The notes: generated by a model not told the origin, from the letters alone. Positions 1 to 8,838 are shown, numbered from the stretch's first letter. The stretch: 31,000 nt of DNA from Mycolicibacterium malmesburyense (GCF_001050015.1 NZ_CVTB01000279.1:1-31000), one strand, 5' to 3'. Program-made: numbers and translations.

Positions 1-1
1 G

Positions 2-157
2 ATGATGCCGCGCCGCAGACAAACCCGCGAACAGGACCGCCGCGACCGCATCAACACCGAACGGCGCCGACGAAGCGAACTGATCGCCGTAGAGCAACGA
101 CAACAAAAGCTCCTCGCCGAAGTGCTCGCGCGCGAAGACGATCCACCGCCCTTCTGA
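2..157 (+). CDS. C-terminal end of an HNH endonuclease / DUF222 (13E12 repeat family) protein, 5' truncated by window
   Basis: An open frame runs from the window edge to TGA at 155-157 and encodes about 51 residues. They are very rich in Arg and Gln and end in the acidic-proline tail EDDPPPF. Basic, coiled-coil-like C-termini that finish in xPPPF are typical of the mycobacterial 13E12-repeat (DUF222 plus HNH) family, whose nuclease domain would lie upstream of this window. No catalytic residue is visible here, so the assignment rests on the tail alone. It converges on Ku, with 22 bp between the two stop codons and no clear terminator. An unrelated basic protein is possible. Confidence 0.5.
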   Translation: MMPRRRQTREQDRRDRINTERRRRSELIAVEQRQQKLLAEVLAREDDPPPF

Positions 158-179
158 GGGCACCGCGCGATATCGGCGG

Positions 180-1130
180 CTACTTCTTCGCGGCGGTTTT
201 CTTGGCCGTCGACTTCTTGGCCGTCGACTTTTTCGCGGCCTTCTTGGCGGGCGTCTTCTTGGCGGCGCTCTTCTTCGCGGGCGCCTTCTTGGTCGGCTTG
301 TCCTCGTCGTCGTCGGAACCCTTTGACCCGCTGCGGCCTTCGCGCCGCGCCTTCACACTGGCCTCAAGCTTGGCCAGCAGGTCGGAGACGTCCTCGGTCT
401 CGTCGAGTTCCTGCGGCTGCTCCTCGGTGGTAAACGCCTCGCCGCCTTCGAGTTTCGCCGCGATCAGCTCGCGCAGATGCTCCTGGTAGTTGTCGTGGTA
501 GCGGTCGGGCTTGAAGTCGTCGGTCATCGAATCGACCACCTGCGTCGCCATCTTCAGCTCGGCGGGTTTGATGTCGACCTCCTTGTCCAGCACCGGGAAG
601 TCGGGGTCGCGGATCTCGTCGGGCCACAACAGCGTCTGGATCACCATGACGTCGCGCTTGCTGAAGTCCTGAACCCGAAGCGCCGCGAGCCGGGTCTTGT
701 TGCGCAACGCGAAGTGCACGATCGCGACCCGGTCGGTCTCCTTGAGCGTCTTGGTCAAGAGCACATAGGACTTCGACGATTTGCCCTCGGGTTCGAGGAA
801 GTAGCTGCGGTCGTACATCATCGGATCGATGTCGCTGGCCGGGACGAACTCCAGCACCTCGATCTCGCGACTGCGTTCCTCAGGCAGCGTGGCGATGTCC
901 TCGTCGGTGATGATCACCGTCTGTCCGTCGTCGGATTCGTAGGCCCGGGCGATGTCGCGATATTCGACTTCCTCGCCGTCGATCTCGCAGACGCGCTTGT
1001 AGCGGATGCGCCCGTTGTCCTTCGCGTGCACCTGATGGAACTTCACGTCGTGGTCCTGCTGCGCGCTGTAGACCTTGACCGGCACGTTCACCAGGCCGAA
1101 CGCGATCGAACCCTTCCATATGGAACGCAT
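180..1130 (-). CDS. ku: Ku protein, bacterial non-homologous end joining
   Basis: 316 aa. Bacterial Ku forms a homodimeric ring that threads onto DNA double-strand ends and recruits LigD. The start at 1130 gives the canonical N-terminus MRSIWKGSIAFGLVNVPVK, so the longer in-frame extension upstream is rejected. The Ku core (residues 1 to about 255) is followed by a Lys/Ala tail of about 45 residues (repeated AKK, KSTAK), a DNA-binding extension seen in Ku of some mycobacteria such as M. smegmatis. The start codon overlaps the stop of the upstream sugar kinase by one base (TGATG) and has no good Shine-Dalgarno sequence, which suggests translational coupling to the polyol operon. Its partner ligD lies about 9 kb away on the other side of that locus. 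The family call is near certain; the expression inference is not tested. Confidence 0.96.
   Translation of the reverse strand: MRSIWKGSIAFGLVNVPVKVYSAQQDHDVKFHQVHAKDNGRIRYKRVCEIDGEEVEYRDIARAYESDDGQTVIITDEDIATLPEERSREIEVLEFVPASDIDPMMYDRSYFLEPEGKSSKSYVLLTKTLKETDRVAIVHFALRNKTRLAALRVQDFSKRDVMVIQTLLWPDEIRDPDFPVLDKEVDIKPAELKMATQVVDSMTDDFKPDRYHDNYQEHLRELIAAKLEGGEAFTTEEQPQELDETEDVSDLLAKLEASVKARREGRSGSKGSDDDEDKPTKKAPAKKSAAKKTPAKKAAKKSTAKKSTAKKTAAKK
201..230 (-). repeat. 15-bp tandem duplication in the Ku Lys-rich tail
   Basis: Two identical 15-bp units (201-215 and 216-230, CTTGGCCGTCGACTT on the plus strand) encode consecutive KSTAK blocks of the Ku tail. Further diverged Lys/Ala units continue to about position 290. 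This is a low-complexity tract likely to vary in copy number between strains. Confidence 0.7.
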
Positions 1131-2083
1131 CAACCCAGTATGGCTGATTTCAGGGCCGCATCGCGGGTACTGCGATCGGGCAGGTCGGCGCCGGCCTGCG
1201 AAACCGTCAACGCCGACGACATCGCGGCGGTGCGCACGACGTCCGTCAGGTCCGATGTGCCGATCCGCGCCAGGTCGCCACGTCGCTGTGCGCCCAGCAG
1301 GCCCAACGCCCACAGCGCGTCGATCAGCCCGGTCATGTACGCGTCGCCCGCGCCCACGGTGTCGACGACGTCCACCTCGAACGCCGGCACCCGCACCGTG
1401 CCCTGCGCGCACACCGCGAAGGATCCTCGATCGCCCATCGTCACCGCCACGACCGATGGCCCCAGCGACAGCCACGTCTGCGCGATCGCCTCGGGGGACC
1501 GGCCGGGATCCAGCCAGCGCATGTCCTCATCGCTGGCCTTCACCACATCGCACCGCTCGATGAGCCGGTCGATACGGGCGCGCGTGGCCTGAGCATCTTG
1601 AGAGGCGTCCTCGGCCAGCGCCGGACGCACGTTCGGGTCGAACGTGACGGTGGCCGACGGGTGGTAGGTGTCGAGCAGCGCGGCGGTGGCGCGGCAACCG
1701 GGCTCGAGCACCGCTGCGATCGAACCGGTGTGGACGACCAGCGGTGGACCCACCTCCGGCGTGCCGGTCAGTTGCCACTCGATGTCGAACTCGTATTGCG
1801 CCGAGCCCCGCTCGTCGAGCGTGGCCAGCGCCGTCGGTGTCCGCGCCGCGTTCGTGCTTCCTTCGACCAGTGTCACCCCGGACGCTTCTACATGGTCGGC
1901 GATGCGCCGTCCCCGCTCGTCGTCGCCGATGTGCGTCAGGAAGTCGACGGGGCGGCCCAGGCGGGCCAACCCCACCGCCACGTTGAGCGGGCTGCCGCCG
2001 ACGTGTTCACCGGTGATCTCGCCGCCCCGCTTGACGATGTCGATCAATGCCTCGCCGATCACCAGCGCCCGCTGCGCGCTCAT
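1130..2083 (-). CDS. PfkB-family carbohydrate kinase (fructokinase-like)
   Basis: 317 aa, the normal length for the ribokinase/PfkB family. The N-terminal GEALIDIV strand and the GGSPLNVAVGLARLG sugar-binding glycine motif (about residues 29-43) are present, as is the C-terminal DTVGAGDAYMTG signature with the catalytic-base Asp. ATP-dependent phosphorylation of a ketose is expected. In a locus with mannitol/sorbitol-type dehydrogenases the likely substrate is fructose, but this is inferred from context. ATG at 2083 overlaps the upstream stop by 4 nt (ATGA) and is preceded by an AAGGAC ribosome-binding site. The TGA overlaps the Ku ATG by one base. It acts in the cytoplasm as the last metabolic step of the operon. 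Confidence 0.88.
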   Translation of the reverse strand: MSAQRALVIGEALIDIVKRGGEITGEHVGGSPLNVAVGLARLGRPVDFLTHIGDDERGRRIADHVEASGVTLVEGSTNAARTPTALATLDERGSAQYEFDIEWQLTGTPEVGPPLVVHTGSIAAVLEPGCRATAALLDTYHPSATVTFDPNVRPALAEDASQDAQATRARIDRLIERCDVVKASDEDMRWLDPGRSPEAIAQTWLSLGPSVVAVTMGDRGSFAVCAQGTVRVPAFEVDVVDTVGAGDAYMTGLIDALWALGLLGAQRRGDLARIGTSDLTDVVRTAAMSSALTVSQAGADLPDRSTRDAALKSAILG

Positions 2084-3507
2084 GAGTCGTCCTTGCGCAT
2101 CAACGCTTCCAGCGTCGCCCGTGCCCCGTCGCGGTGCAGTGAGTCCAGGGCCCACAGGTACGCCTCGACGAAGCGCTCGTCGGTGGCGAGATCGCCGAAG
2201 ACGTCGGTGTTCTCGATGAACGCGGTCGGGTTCTCCCGCTGACTCCTGGCCAGCGGCACCAGGACGTCGGCAAGCTGATCCTGCACCTCGATCGGCTGGC
2301 CCTGTTCGTCGGTGCCCTCCGCGTAGCGCGCCCAGCTCGCCACCGTCGCGGCCGACAGCCGGATCGGCGCGCCGGTCCTGAGGTTCTCGCGGATGACGGG
2401 CAGCAGCCACTTGGGGATGCGGTCCGACGATCCGTAGCACAGCCGCGCGATGGTGTCTCTGACGCCGGGATTGGCGAACCGCTCGATCAACGTGCGCTTG
2501 TAGTCGGGCAGGTCGATTCCGGGGACGGGTTTGAGCGTCGGTGTCGCCTCGTCGTCCATGTACGCCAGCAGGAAGTCGGCGAGCAGCGGGTGGCCGGCGG
2601 CGTCGTGCACCAGCCGGTAGCCGGCGAGATACGCGAAGTAGCACAGGCTTTGGTGACTGGCGTTGAGCAGCCGCAGTTTCATCAGCTCGTAGGGGGTGAC
2701 GTCGTCGACCATCAGCACGTCGACATCCTCCAGCGGTGGCCTGCCGTCGACGAAGTCGTCCTCCAGCACCCACGACGTGAACGGTTCGGCCACGACCGGC
2801 CATTGGTCGTCGATGCCGAATTCGGTTGCCACGACATCGATCACGTCGGGCGTGGTGACGGGCGTGATGCGGTCCACCATGGAGTTCGGGAACTTCGTGT
2901 GCGTGCCGATCCATTCGCCGAGCCCGGGATGCACCCGTTCGGCGTAGGTGGTGAACGCGTGCCGGGCGACCTCGCCGTTTCCCTCGATGTTGTCGCAGGA
3001 CACGATCGTCGGCGAGGCGATGCCGCGGTCGCGCCTGCGCGCCAGCGCGTCGACCACCAATCCGAAGACGTTCACGCCGTCGGCGCCGCCGACGTGGTCG
3101 ATGTTGTATCCGCCCTCGGTGATGGTCAGCGAGATGATCCGCGTGCTCGGCGCGGCCAGCAGTTCGATCACCGACTCGGGGTCGTCGGGGGCGTAGCGGT
3201 AGTCGACGATCGAGCCGATCACCCGCGCCTCTCGGGTGCCGTCAGGTTTCTCCAGCAGCAGCGTGTACAGGCCGTCCTGGGTGACCATCACGTCGGCCAT
3301 CTTGCGGTCGGCGGGCATGACGCCGACGCCGGCGATGCCCCACTCCTTGGCCTGGCCGTTCTCCAAGAGCCGGTCGACGTACATCGCCTGATGCGCGCGG
3401 TGGAAGCCGCCGACCCCGAAATGCACTATGCCGACCGAGATTTCGGAGCGATCGTAGGTCGGCCCGTCCGTCGAGAGCTGCGCGAGCGTGGAGTTGTGGA
3501 GTTTCAT
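2080..3507 (-). CDS. mannitol dehydrogenase-family protein (polyol 2-dehydrogenase / fructuronate reductase family)
   Basis: 475 aa, typical for the long-chain mannitol dehydrogenase family, which oxidises mannitol, arabitol or related polyols to the 2-ketose with NAD. The N-terminal nucleotide-binding loop reads GVGGFHRAHQA (about residues 31-41). The SCDNIEGNG block and the catalytic Lys/Asn/His block KLRLLNASHQS are intact. It sits between the Zn-dependent dehydrogenase (4-nt overlap upstream) and the sugar kinase (4-nt overlap downstream), so all three are co-translated. The substrate cannot be fixed from sequence; mannitol or D-arabitol are the best guesses. No frameshift or missing motif was noticed. 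Confidence 0.92.
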   Translation of the reverse strand: MKLHNSTLAQLSTDGPTYDRSEISVGIVHFGVGGFHRAHQAMYVDRLLENGQAKEWGIAGVGVMPADRKMADVMVTQDGLYTLLLEKPDGTREARVIGSIVDYRYAPDDPESVIELLAAPSTRIISLTITEGGYNIDHVGGADGVNVFGLVVDALARRRDRGIASPTIVSCDNIEGNGEVARHAFTTYAERVHPGLGEWIGTHTKFPNSMVDRITPVTTPDVIDVVATEFGIDDQWPVVAEPFTSWVLEDDFVDGRPPLEDVDVLMVDDVTPYELMKLRLLNASHQSLCYFAYLAGYRLVHDAAGHPLLADFLLAYMDDEATPTLKPVPGIDLPDYKRTLIERFANPGVRDTIARLCYGSSDRIPKWLLPVIRENLRTGAPIRLSAATVASWARYAEGTDEQGQPIEVQDQLADVLVPLARSQRENPTAFIENTDVFGDLATDERFVEAYLWALDSLHRDGARATLEALMRKDDS

Positions 3508-4547
3508 GAGACCGTCACCACCGACTTCACGCTACCCGGCACGCGGTCGGAGTCGAGGGCCTCCGCGGTGCGCTCGAGGGGGAAGCGGGCCGTCACCATC
3601 GCGTCGAGATCGACCTGACCGGACTCGACCAGCGCGATCGCGGTCGGCCAGGTGTTGGCGTAGCGGAAGACGCCCGTCAGCACCAACTCGCGGTTCTGGA
3701 TCACCTGCGTCGGCAGCTCCATCGCCTCGGCGCCCGAGCCGACCAGCACCACCCGACCCGCCGGCCGCACCGCGCGGATGCCGTCGGCCACGGCCGCCGG
3801 GGCGCCCGAGGCGTCGATGAACGCATCCACCCCGAGATCGCCGATCGGCCGGGCGGTCGGGTCCAGCACCTCCGTCGCGCCGAACGACATCGCCCGTTGC
3901 CTGCGGGCTTCGTCGGGGTCGCTGACGACGATGTCCGTCGCGCCGTATGCCCGCGCGAGTTGGGTCACCACGATGCCGATGGGTCCGGCGCCGGTGACCA
4001 GGACACGCGACCGTCCGTCCACCTCCGCCTTACGGACGGCGGCGATGCCGACCGATAGCGGCTCGCACAAGGCGGCGGCGTCGTCGGAGACCGAGTCCGG
4101 CACGCGGTGGGCGAACTGCGCCCCGATCGTCACGTACTCACACAGCGCTCCGTCGATGGGTGGGGTCGCGAAGAACCGCATGCGGGGGCAGAGGTTGTAG
4201 AGCCCGCGACGGGTTTCGTCGGTGTCGGGGTCGGGACGCTGCGGTTCGATCGAGACCCGCTCGCCGACGCGCGCCGGGTCGACGTTCTCGCCGACGTCCA
4301 CGATCGTGCCCGCGGCTTCGTGGCCGAGGATCAGCGGCGCCTCCACGACGAAGCCGCCCACCCGTCCGTGCCGGTAGTAGTGGGTGTCGGAGCCGCACAC
4401 GCCGACCGACGACACGCGTACGAGCACGTCACCGGGGTCGGGCCGGGGCACCGGGCGCTCCTGCATCTCGATCCGTCCCGGTTCGACGAGCACGGCCGCC
4501 CGCATCCGGCTGTCCGGCGAAAGTGTTGTGTGCGTCACATTCGCCAT
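3504..4547 (-). CDS. zinc-dependent medium-chain polyol (sorbitol/xylitol-type) dehydrogenase
   Basis: 347 aa. Catalytic zinc ligands are visible as C51 (GVCGSD), H76-E77 (GHE) and E162 (CEP). The Rossmann loop is GAGPIG at 186-191. The lobe that carries four structural-zinc Cys in alcohol dehydrogenases keeps only one (C120, YNLC); loss of the structural zinc is common in polyol dehydrogenases of the sorbitol dehydrogenase type. The start at 4547 was chosen over a long upstream extension because that extension crosses the divergent promoter. A second possible start (MRAAVLVEP) lies 14 codons downstream. It is the first gene of the leftward operon, expected to oxidise a polyol to a ketose in the cytoplasm, and is divergent from the SorC-type regulator. 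Confidence 0.9.
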   Translation of the reverse strand: MANVTHTTLSPDSRMRAAVLVEPGRIEMQERPVPRPDPGDVLVRVSSVGVCGSDTHYYRHGRVGGFVVEAPLILGHEAAGTIVDVGENVDPARVGERVSIEPQRPDPDTDETRRGLYNLCPRMRFFATPPIDGALCEYVTIGAQFAHRVPDSVSDDAAALCEPLSVGIAAVRKAEVDGRSRVLVTGAGPIGIVVTQLARAYGATDIVVSDPDEARRQRAMSFGATEVLDPTARPIGDLGVDAFIDASGAPAAVADGIRAVRPAGRVVLVGSGAEAMELPTQVIQNRELVLTGVFRYANTWPTAIALVESGQVDLDAMVTARFPLERTAEALDSDRVPGSVKSVVTVS

Positions 4548-4612
4548 GTTAACGTGGTGAGCATCTAACCGCACCCCTGAGCAAATGCTCACAGTGAGAA
4601 GGGCGGCAGGGC
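4548..4612. promoter_or_regulatory. divergent promoter region with candidate SorC-family operator
   Basis: The 65-bp gap between the dehydrogenase and regulator starts contains an inverted repeat, TGAGCA-AA-TGCTCA (4578-4591). A further half-site, TGAGCA, lies 20 bp to the left (4558-4563). The GTTAAC palindrome is at 4549-4554. Placement between a sugar-responsive regulator and both polyol operons makes this the obvious operator. Binding by the SorC-type protein is inferred. Confidence 0.55.
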
Positions 4613-5617
4613 GTGACCGCACCGACGTCGACCGGCGAACTCGCCGGGGCCGCGGTGCCTTCACAGGACATCCGGTTGGCGCTGCGTGCGGCGACGATGT
4701 ACTACCTCGACGGACTGACCCAGGCGGAGGTCGCCGCCCGACTGGGCGTCTCGCGCCCGACCGCGGGGCGACTGATCGCCCGCGCGAAAGCCCGGGGGTT
4801 GGTTCGCATCGAGATCGCCGTCCCCGACGGGCTCAGCGAGGACCTGCACGCCGAAGAGGAGCGCGAACTCGAGCGGCGGTACGGGCTCACGGAGGTGGTG
4901 ATCGCCGGCCACGGCGTCGACACCGGAGCTCCGGGCCGACCAACCTCGTTCGCCAGCGTCGGCCGCGCCGCCGCCGCGCTGCTCATGCGCCGCCTCACGC
5001 CCGACGACGTGCTCGGGTTCACCTGGGGCCCGGAGCAGGTCGCGGTGGCCAACGCACTGGTCCCCGGCGCGGCGAGTTGTCGCGCGGTAGTGCAGCTCGA
5101 CGGCGCCATGTCGACCGCGACCTATCAGACCGGCACCGAGTTCATCCTGACCCGTTGCGCGGAGACGTTGCGTGCGAGCACGTTACGGCTGCCGGCGCCG
5201 CTGTACGCCGACCCGTCGACGGTGGCTTCGATGCGCGCCGATTCGGTGATCTCCCGCACGCTCGAGGCGGGCCGGAACGCGGACATGATGCTCTTCGGCG
5301 TCGGCGCGGTGTCGACGTCGACCACGTTGTTCGAGGGCAGCTTCCTCGACACCCGCATGCTCGACGAGTTGGAGTCGCTGGGCGCGGTGGGTGAGATCGG
5401 TGGCCGCTTCTTCGACGCCGACGGTGCGCCCGTCGACAGCGAACTGCAGCAACGCGCGGTGTCGGTGCCGTTGGAGGACATCCGCAACTGTGAGAAGACG
5501 CTGCTGATCTCCAGCGGCGCCGCGAAGTACGACGCCACCCTGGCCGCCGTCCGGGGCAGGTTGGCCAGGCTGTTGGTGTGTGACATCGATTGCGCGCGTT
5601 GGCTGTTGGCGCAGTGA
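4613..5617 (+). CDS. SorC/DeoR-type sugar-binding transcriptional regulator
   Basis: 334 aa with the SorC-family layout. An N-terminal winged helix-turn-helix lies at about residues 35-58 (TQAEVAARLGVSRPTAGRLI). A long C-terminal phosphosugar-binding domain follows (about 70-330), including SVGRAAAALL and the conserved block LFGVGAVSTSTTLFEG. GTG at 4613 is preceded by a purine-rich GAAGG/CAGGG stretch. These proteins bind a sugar or sugar phosphate and control the adjacent uptake and catabolic genes; position at the head of the transporter operon and divergent from the catabolic operon fits local control of both. The effector cannot be read from sequence. The binding-protein gene starts 10 nt after the stop. 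Confidence 0.9.
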   Translation: MTAPTSTGELAGAAVPSQDIRLALRAATMYYLDGLTQAEVAARLGVSRPTAGRLIARAKARGLVRIEIAVPDGLSEDLHAEEERELERRYGLTEVVIAGHGVDTGAPGRPTSFASVGRAAAALLMRRLTPDDVLGFTWGPEQVAVANALVPGAASCRAVVQLDGAMSTATYQTGTEFILTRCAETLRASTLRLPAPLYADPSTVASMRADSVISRTLEAGRNADMMLFGVGAVSTSTTLFEGSFLDTRMLDELESLGAVGEIGGRFFDADGAPVDSELQQRAVSVPLEDIRNCEKTLLISSGAAKYDATLAAVRGRLARLLVCDIDCARWLLAQ

Positions 5618-5627
5618 GGAGACACAG

Positions 5628-6992
5628 GTGAAACCGGGAACAATGAAGCGATTCGCGGCGGTGGCCGCGGCGTCGGCCGTGGTGCTCGCCTCCGGTTGTT
5701 CGGGGGCGGGCAGCCTGGGCGCCTCGGACAATCAGGTCACCATCGCGATGGTGTCGAACTCGCAGATGACCGACGCCAGGGATCTGTCGTCGGAGTTCGA
5801 GGCCGCCAACCCGGGCACGAAGCTGAAGTTCGTCACGCTCTCGGAGAACCAGGCGCGCGCCAAGATCACCATGTCGACCGCGATGGGCGGCAGCGAGTTC
5901 GACGTCGTGATGATCAGCAACTTCGAGACGCCGCAGTGGGCGAAGGACGGCTGGCTGCAGAACCTCTCCGAATACGCCGCCGAGACACCGGGTTACGACG
6001 AGGAGGACTTCATCTCGTCGCTGCGCGAGTCGCTCTCACACGACGGCGACATGTACGCCGTCCCGTTCTACGGCGAGTCGTCGTTCCTGATGTACCGCAA
6101 GGACCTGTTCGAACAGGCCGGCATCGAGGTCGACCAGTCGCCGGGCTATCAACCGACCTGGCAGGAGGTCGCGCAGTGGGCCGACACCCTCAAGAGCGGT
6201 GACCGCGCCGGAATCTGTCTCCGCGGCAAGCCGGGGTGGGGCGAGGTGCTCGCGCCGCTGGACACCGTGATCAACACGTTCGGCGGGCGGTGGTTCGACG
6301 AGCAGTGGAACGCGCAACTGAACAGCCCCGAGGTGCGCAGGGCGGTCAACTTCTACGTCGACCTGGTCAAGCGCTCCGGTGAACTCGGCGCCGCCTCAAC
6401 CGGTTTCCAGGAGTGCGCGAACCTGTTCGGCCAGGGCCAGACCGCGATGTGGTACGACGCCACCTCGGCCGTGTCGGTCCTCGAAGATCCGCAGGAGTAC
6501 CCGGATCTGGTCGGCAAGATCGGCTATCTGCCCGCTCCGATCGCCGAGAAGCCGAACTCGGGCTGGCTCTACACCTGGGCGCTGGGGATCCCGAAATCGG
6601 CCAAGAATCCCGACGGCGCATGGAAGTTCATCTCGTGGATGACGAGCAAGGACTACATGAAGCTGGTCGGTGAAAAGCTCGGCTGGGCGAGGGTCCCACC
6701 GGGCAGCCGCACATCGACGTACACCGAACTACCGGAGTACGAGAAGATCTCGCAGTCGTACGGACCCCTGACGTTGCGCTCCATCGAGAACGCGGACCCC
6801 AACAGGCCCACGGTGCAACCGGTTCCGTACACCGGAATCCAGTTCGTCGCGATCCCGGAGTTCCAGGACCTCGGAACCAGGGTCAGCCAACAGATCAGTG
6901 CCGCGATCGCCGGCCAGAAGACGGTGAACGAGGCCCTCGACCAGGCGCAGCAGTACGCCGAGGTCGTCGGCAAGACTTACCAGGAGAAGTGA
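5628..6992 (+). CDS. ABC transporter extracellular sugar (polyol)-binding lipoprotein
   Basis: 454 aa, family 1 extracellular solute-binding protein. The GTG at 5628 lies 6 nt after a GAGGAG ribosome-binding site. It gives a short basic N-terminus, a hydrophobic stretch and a lipobox-like ASGC with Cys as the first mature residue; an in-frame ATG at 5643 is the alternative. The mature part has typical family features such as EFDVVMISNFETPQWA, the FYGESSFLMYRKDLFEQAGI hinge region and a WKFISWMTS block. It captures the polyol outside the membrane and delivers it to the two downstream permeases. The stop overlaps the permease ATG by one base. Confidence 0.93.
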   Translation: MKPGTMKRFAAVAAASAVVLASGCSGAGSLGASDNQVTIAMVSNSQMTDARDLSSEFEAANPGTKLKFVTLSENQARAKITMSTAMGGSEFDVVMISNFETPQWAKDGWLQNLSEYAAETPGYDEEDFISSLRESLSHDGDMYAVPFYGESSFLMYRKDLFEQAGIEVDQSPGYQPTWQEVAQWADTLKSGDRAGICLRGKPGWGEVLAPLDTVINTFGGRWFDEQWNAQLNSPEVRRAVNFYVDLVKRSGELGAASTGFQECANLFGQGQTAMWYDATSAVSVLEDPQEYPDLVGKIGYLPAPIAEKPNSGWLYTWALGIPKSAKNPDGAWKFISWMTSKDYMKLVGEKLGWARVPPGSRTSTYTELPEYEKISQSYGPLTLRSIENADPNRPTVQPVPYTGIQFVAIPEFQDLGTRVSQQISAAIAGQKTVNEALDQAQQYAEVVGKTYQEK

Positions 6993-7966
6993 TGACCGTT
7001 ACCGCCGATACCAAGGCCGACGCCAACGAAACGGCGGTGGCCGAACGGGTTCGAAGAATCCGGGAAGCGAAGGAGACCGGGGTGAGTCGCGCCGAGGCCT
7101 GGCGCAGGCGGGGCCCGCTGCTTCCGGCGCTGGTCTTCATGATCGTCGTCACGCAGATCCCGTTCCTGTTCACCCTCTACTACTCGACGCTGTCGTGGAA
7201 CCTGGTCCGTCCGGGGTCACGCGAGTTCATCGGTTTGCAGAACTACGTCACGGTGGCCAAGGACAGTCAGTTCTGGACCGTCGCCCTCAACACGGTGGTG
7301 CTGATCGTCGGCGTGGTGTTGGTGTCCGCGTTCTTCGGGCTGCTGCTGGCCCTGCTGCTGGACCGGGCCTTCCTCGGGCGCGGCATCGTGCGGACTTTGC
7401 TTATCACGCCGTTCCTCGTCACACCCGTTGCGGCCGCGTTGATCTGGAAGACCACGATCCTCGATCCCAACAACGGCATCCTGAACTGGCTGCTGTCGCT
7501 GGTCGGGGTCGACCGGATGGACTGGATCGGGCGGTTTCCGCTGGCGATGGTGATGGTGATGCTCATCTGGCAGTGGACACCGTTCATGATGCTGTTGATC
7601 CTCGCCGGCCTCCAGTCGATGCCACGCGACATCCTTGAGGCCGGTCGAGTCGACGGTGCGAACTCGTTCCAGCTCTTCCGGGAGTTGACGTTGCCGCACC
7701 TTCGGCGATTCATCGAGTTGGGAGTCGTGCTCGGGGCGATCTTCCTGGTCAACACGTTTGACGCCATCTACATGATGACGCAGGGCGGGCCGGGTATCGC
7801 GAGCGCGAACCTTCCCTTCTACATCTACCAGCGCGCGTTCCTGGGCTTCGACATCGGCCAGGCCGCGGCCATGGGCGTGGTGGTGGTCGTCTTCACGATC
7901 ATCATCGCGAGCTTCGCGCTGCGATTGATCTTCAAGTCGTTCACCGGAAAGGAAGAGGCGGCCTGA
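6992..7966 (+). CDS. sugar ABC transporter permease, MalF/UgpA-type
   Basis: 324 aa from ATG 6992, with GGAG 5 nt upstream; a GTG at 6989 is an in-frame alternative. About 35 charged N-terminal residues are followed by six hydrophobic membrane segments. The cytoplasmic EAA loop near the C-terminal third reads EAGRVDGANSFQLFRELTLP, the contact site for the ATPase. It is the first of two inner-membrane subunits. The start overlaps the binding-protein stop (TGATG) and the second permease begins 2 nt after the stop, so the three genes are tightly coupled. Substrate class (polyol) is inferred from the neighbouring dehydrogenases. Confidence 0.93.
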   Translation: MTVTADTKADANETAVAERVRRIREAKETGVSRAEAWRRRGPLLPALVFMIVVTQIPFLFTLYYSTLSWNLVRPGSREFIGLQNYVTVAKDSQFWTVALNTVVLIVGVVLVSAFFGLLLALLLDRAFLGRGIVRTLLITPFLVTPVAAALIWKTTILDPNNGILNWLLSLVGVDRMDWIGRFPLAMVMVMLIWQWTPFMMLLILAGLQSMPRDILEAGRVDGANSFQLFRELTLPHLRRFIELGVVLGAIFLVNTFDAIYMMTQGGPGIASANLPFYIYQRAFLGFDIGQAAAMGVVVVVFTIIIASFALRLIFKSFTGKEEAA

Positions 7967-7968
7967 CG

Positions 7969-8838
7969 ATGACTACCACGGTCGAGAAAACCGCAACCAC
8001 ACCGCAACCCGCCGCGAAGGCCAAGAAGAAGACGCGAAAGTTCAGCCCATGGGGGGTCGTCGCGTGGCTGGTCGGACTCGGATTCTTCTTCCCGGTCTTC
8101 TGGATGGTGCTGACGTCGTTCAAACAGGAGGCCGACGCCGCCACCAGCCCGCCGAAGCTCCTCTTCTCGCCGACGCTGGATCAGTACTCGGCGGTGTTCA
8201 ATCAGGGCATCGGCCCCGCGATGCTGAATTCGCTGTTCGCGACCGGAGTTTCGACGCTGATCGTACTGCTACTTGGTGTGCCCGCCGCGTTCGCGTTGTC
8301 GCTGCGGCCGGTCCGCAAGACACAGGATGCGTTGTTCTTCTTCATGAGCACCCGCATGCTGCCCGTCGTCGCGGTGATCCTGCCGTTGTACGTGATCGTG
8401 TCGAATATCGGTTTGCTGGACAACATTTGGGCGTTGATCGTCCTCTACACCGCGATGAACCTGCCGATCGCGGTGTGGATGATGCGGTCGTTCTTCCTCG
8501 AGGTGCCCGGTGAGCTGCTGGAGGCGGCCAGCCTCGACGGCGCCAGCCTGTGGCGATCGGTGCGCGAGGTGATCTTGCCGCTGGTGTCGCCCGGCATCGC
8601 GGCGACGGCGCTGATTTGCGTGATCTTCGCGTGGAACGAGTTCTTCTTCGCGGTGAACCTGACCGCGGTGAACGCTCAGACCATGCCCGTGTACCTCGTC
8701 GGCTTCATCGCCGGTGAGGGTCAGTACTGGGCCGTGCTGTCGGCGGCCGCAACCATGGCCGCGCTGCCCGTGATCCTCTGCGGGTGGATCGCACAGAACA
8801 AGTTGGTGCGCGGACTCTCGTTCGGCGCGATCAAGTAA
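7969..8838 (+). CDS. sugar ABC transporter permease, MalG/UgpE-type
   Basis: 289 aa. A Lys-rich cytoplasmic N-terminus (about residues 1-28) is followed by six membrane segments. The EAA loop is present as EAASLDGASLWRSVREVILP, with the expected Gly and Leu-Pro. ATG at 7969 follows the first permease by 2 nt. It pairs with that permease to form the membrane channel of the polyol importer. A 36-nt gap with a GGAGAC-type ribosome-binding site separates it from the ATPase gene. Confidence 0.93.
   Translation: MTTTVEKTATTPQPAAKAKKKTRKFSPWGVVAWLVGLGFFFPVFWMVLTSFKQEADAATSPPKLLFSPTLDQYSAVFNQGIGPAMLNSLFATGVSTLIVLLLGVPAAFALSLRPVRKTQDALFFFMSTRMLPVVAVILPLYVIVSNIGLLDNIWALIVLYTAMNLPIAVWMMRSFFLEVPGELLEAASLDGASLWRSVREVILPLVSPGIAATALICVIFAWNEFFFAVNLTAVNAQTMPVYLVGFIAGEGQYWAVLSAAATMAALPVILCGWIAQNKLVRGLSFGAIK

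Noticed and set aside
1131..1475. N-terminal extension of Ku to 1475
   Set aside because: The extension is Arg/Gly-rich shadow of the kinase gene; the canonical Ku N-terminus starts at 1130.
477..1592. Long plus-strand open frame (371 codons) opposite Ku and the kinase
   Set aside because: It lies antisense to two clearly recognised genes, shows no family motif and has the His/Val/Arg-rich composition of a high-G+C shadow frame.
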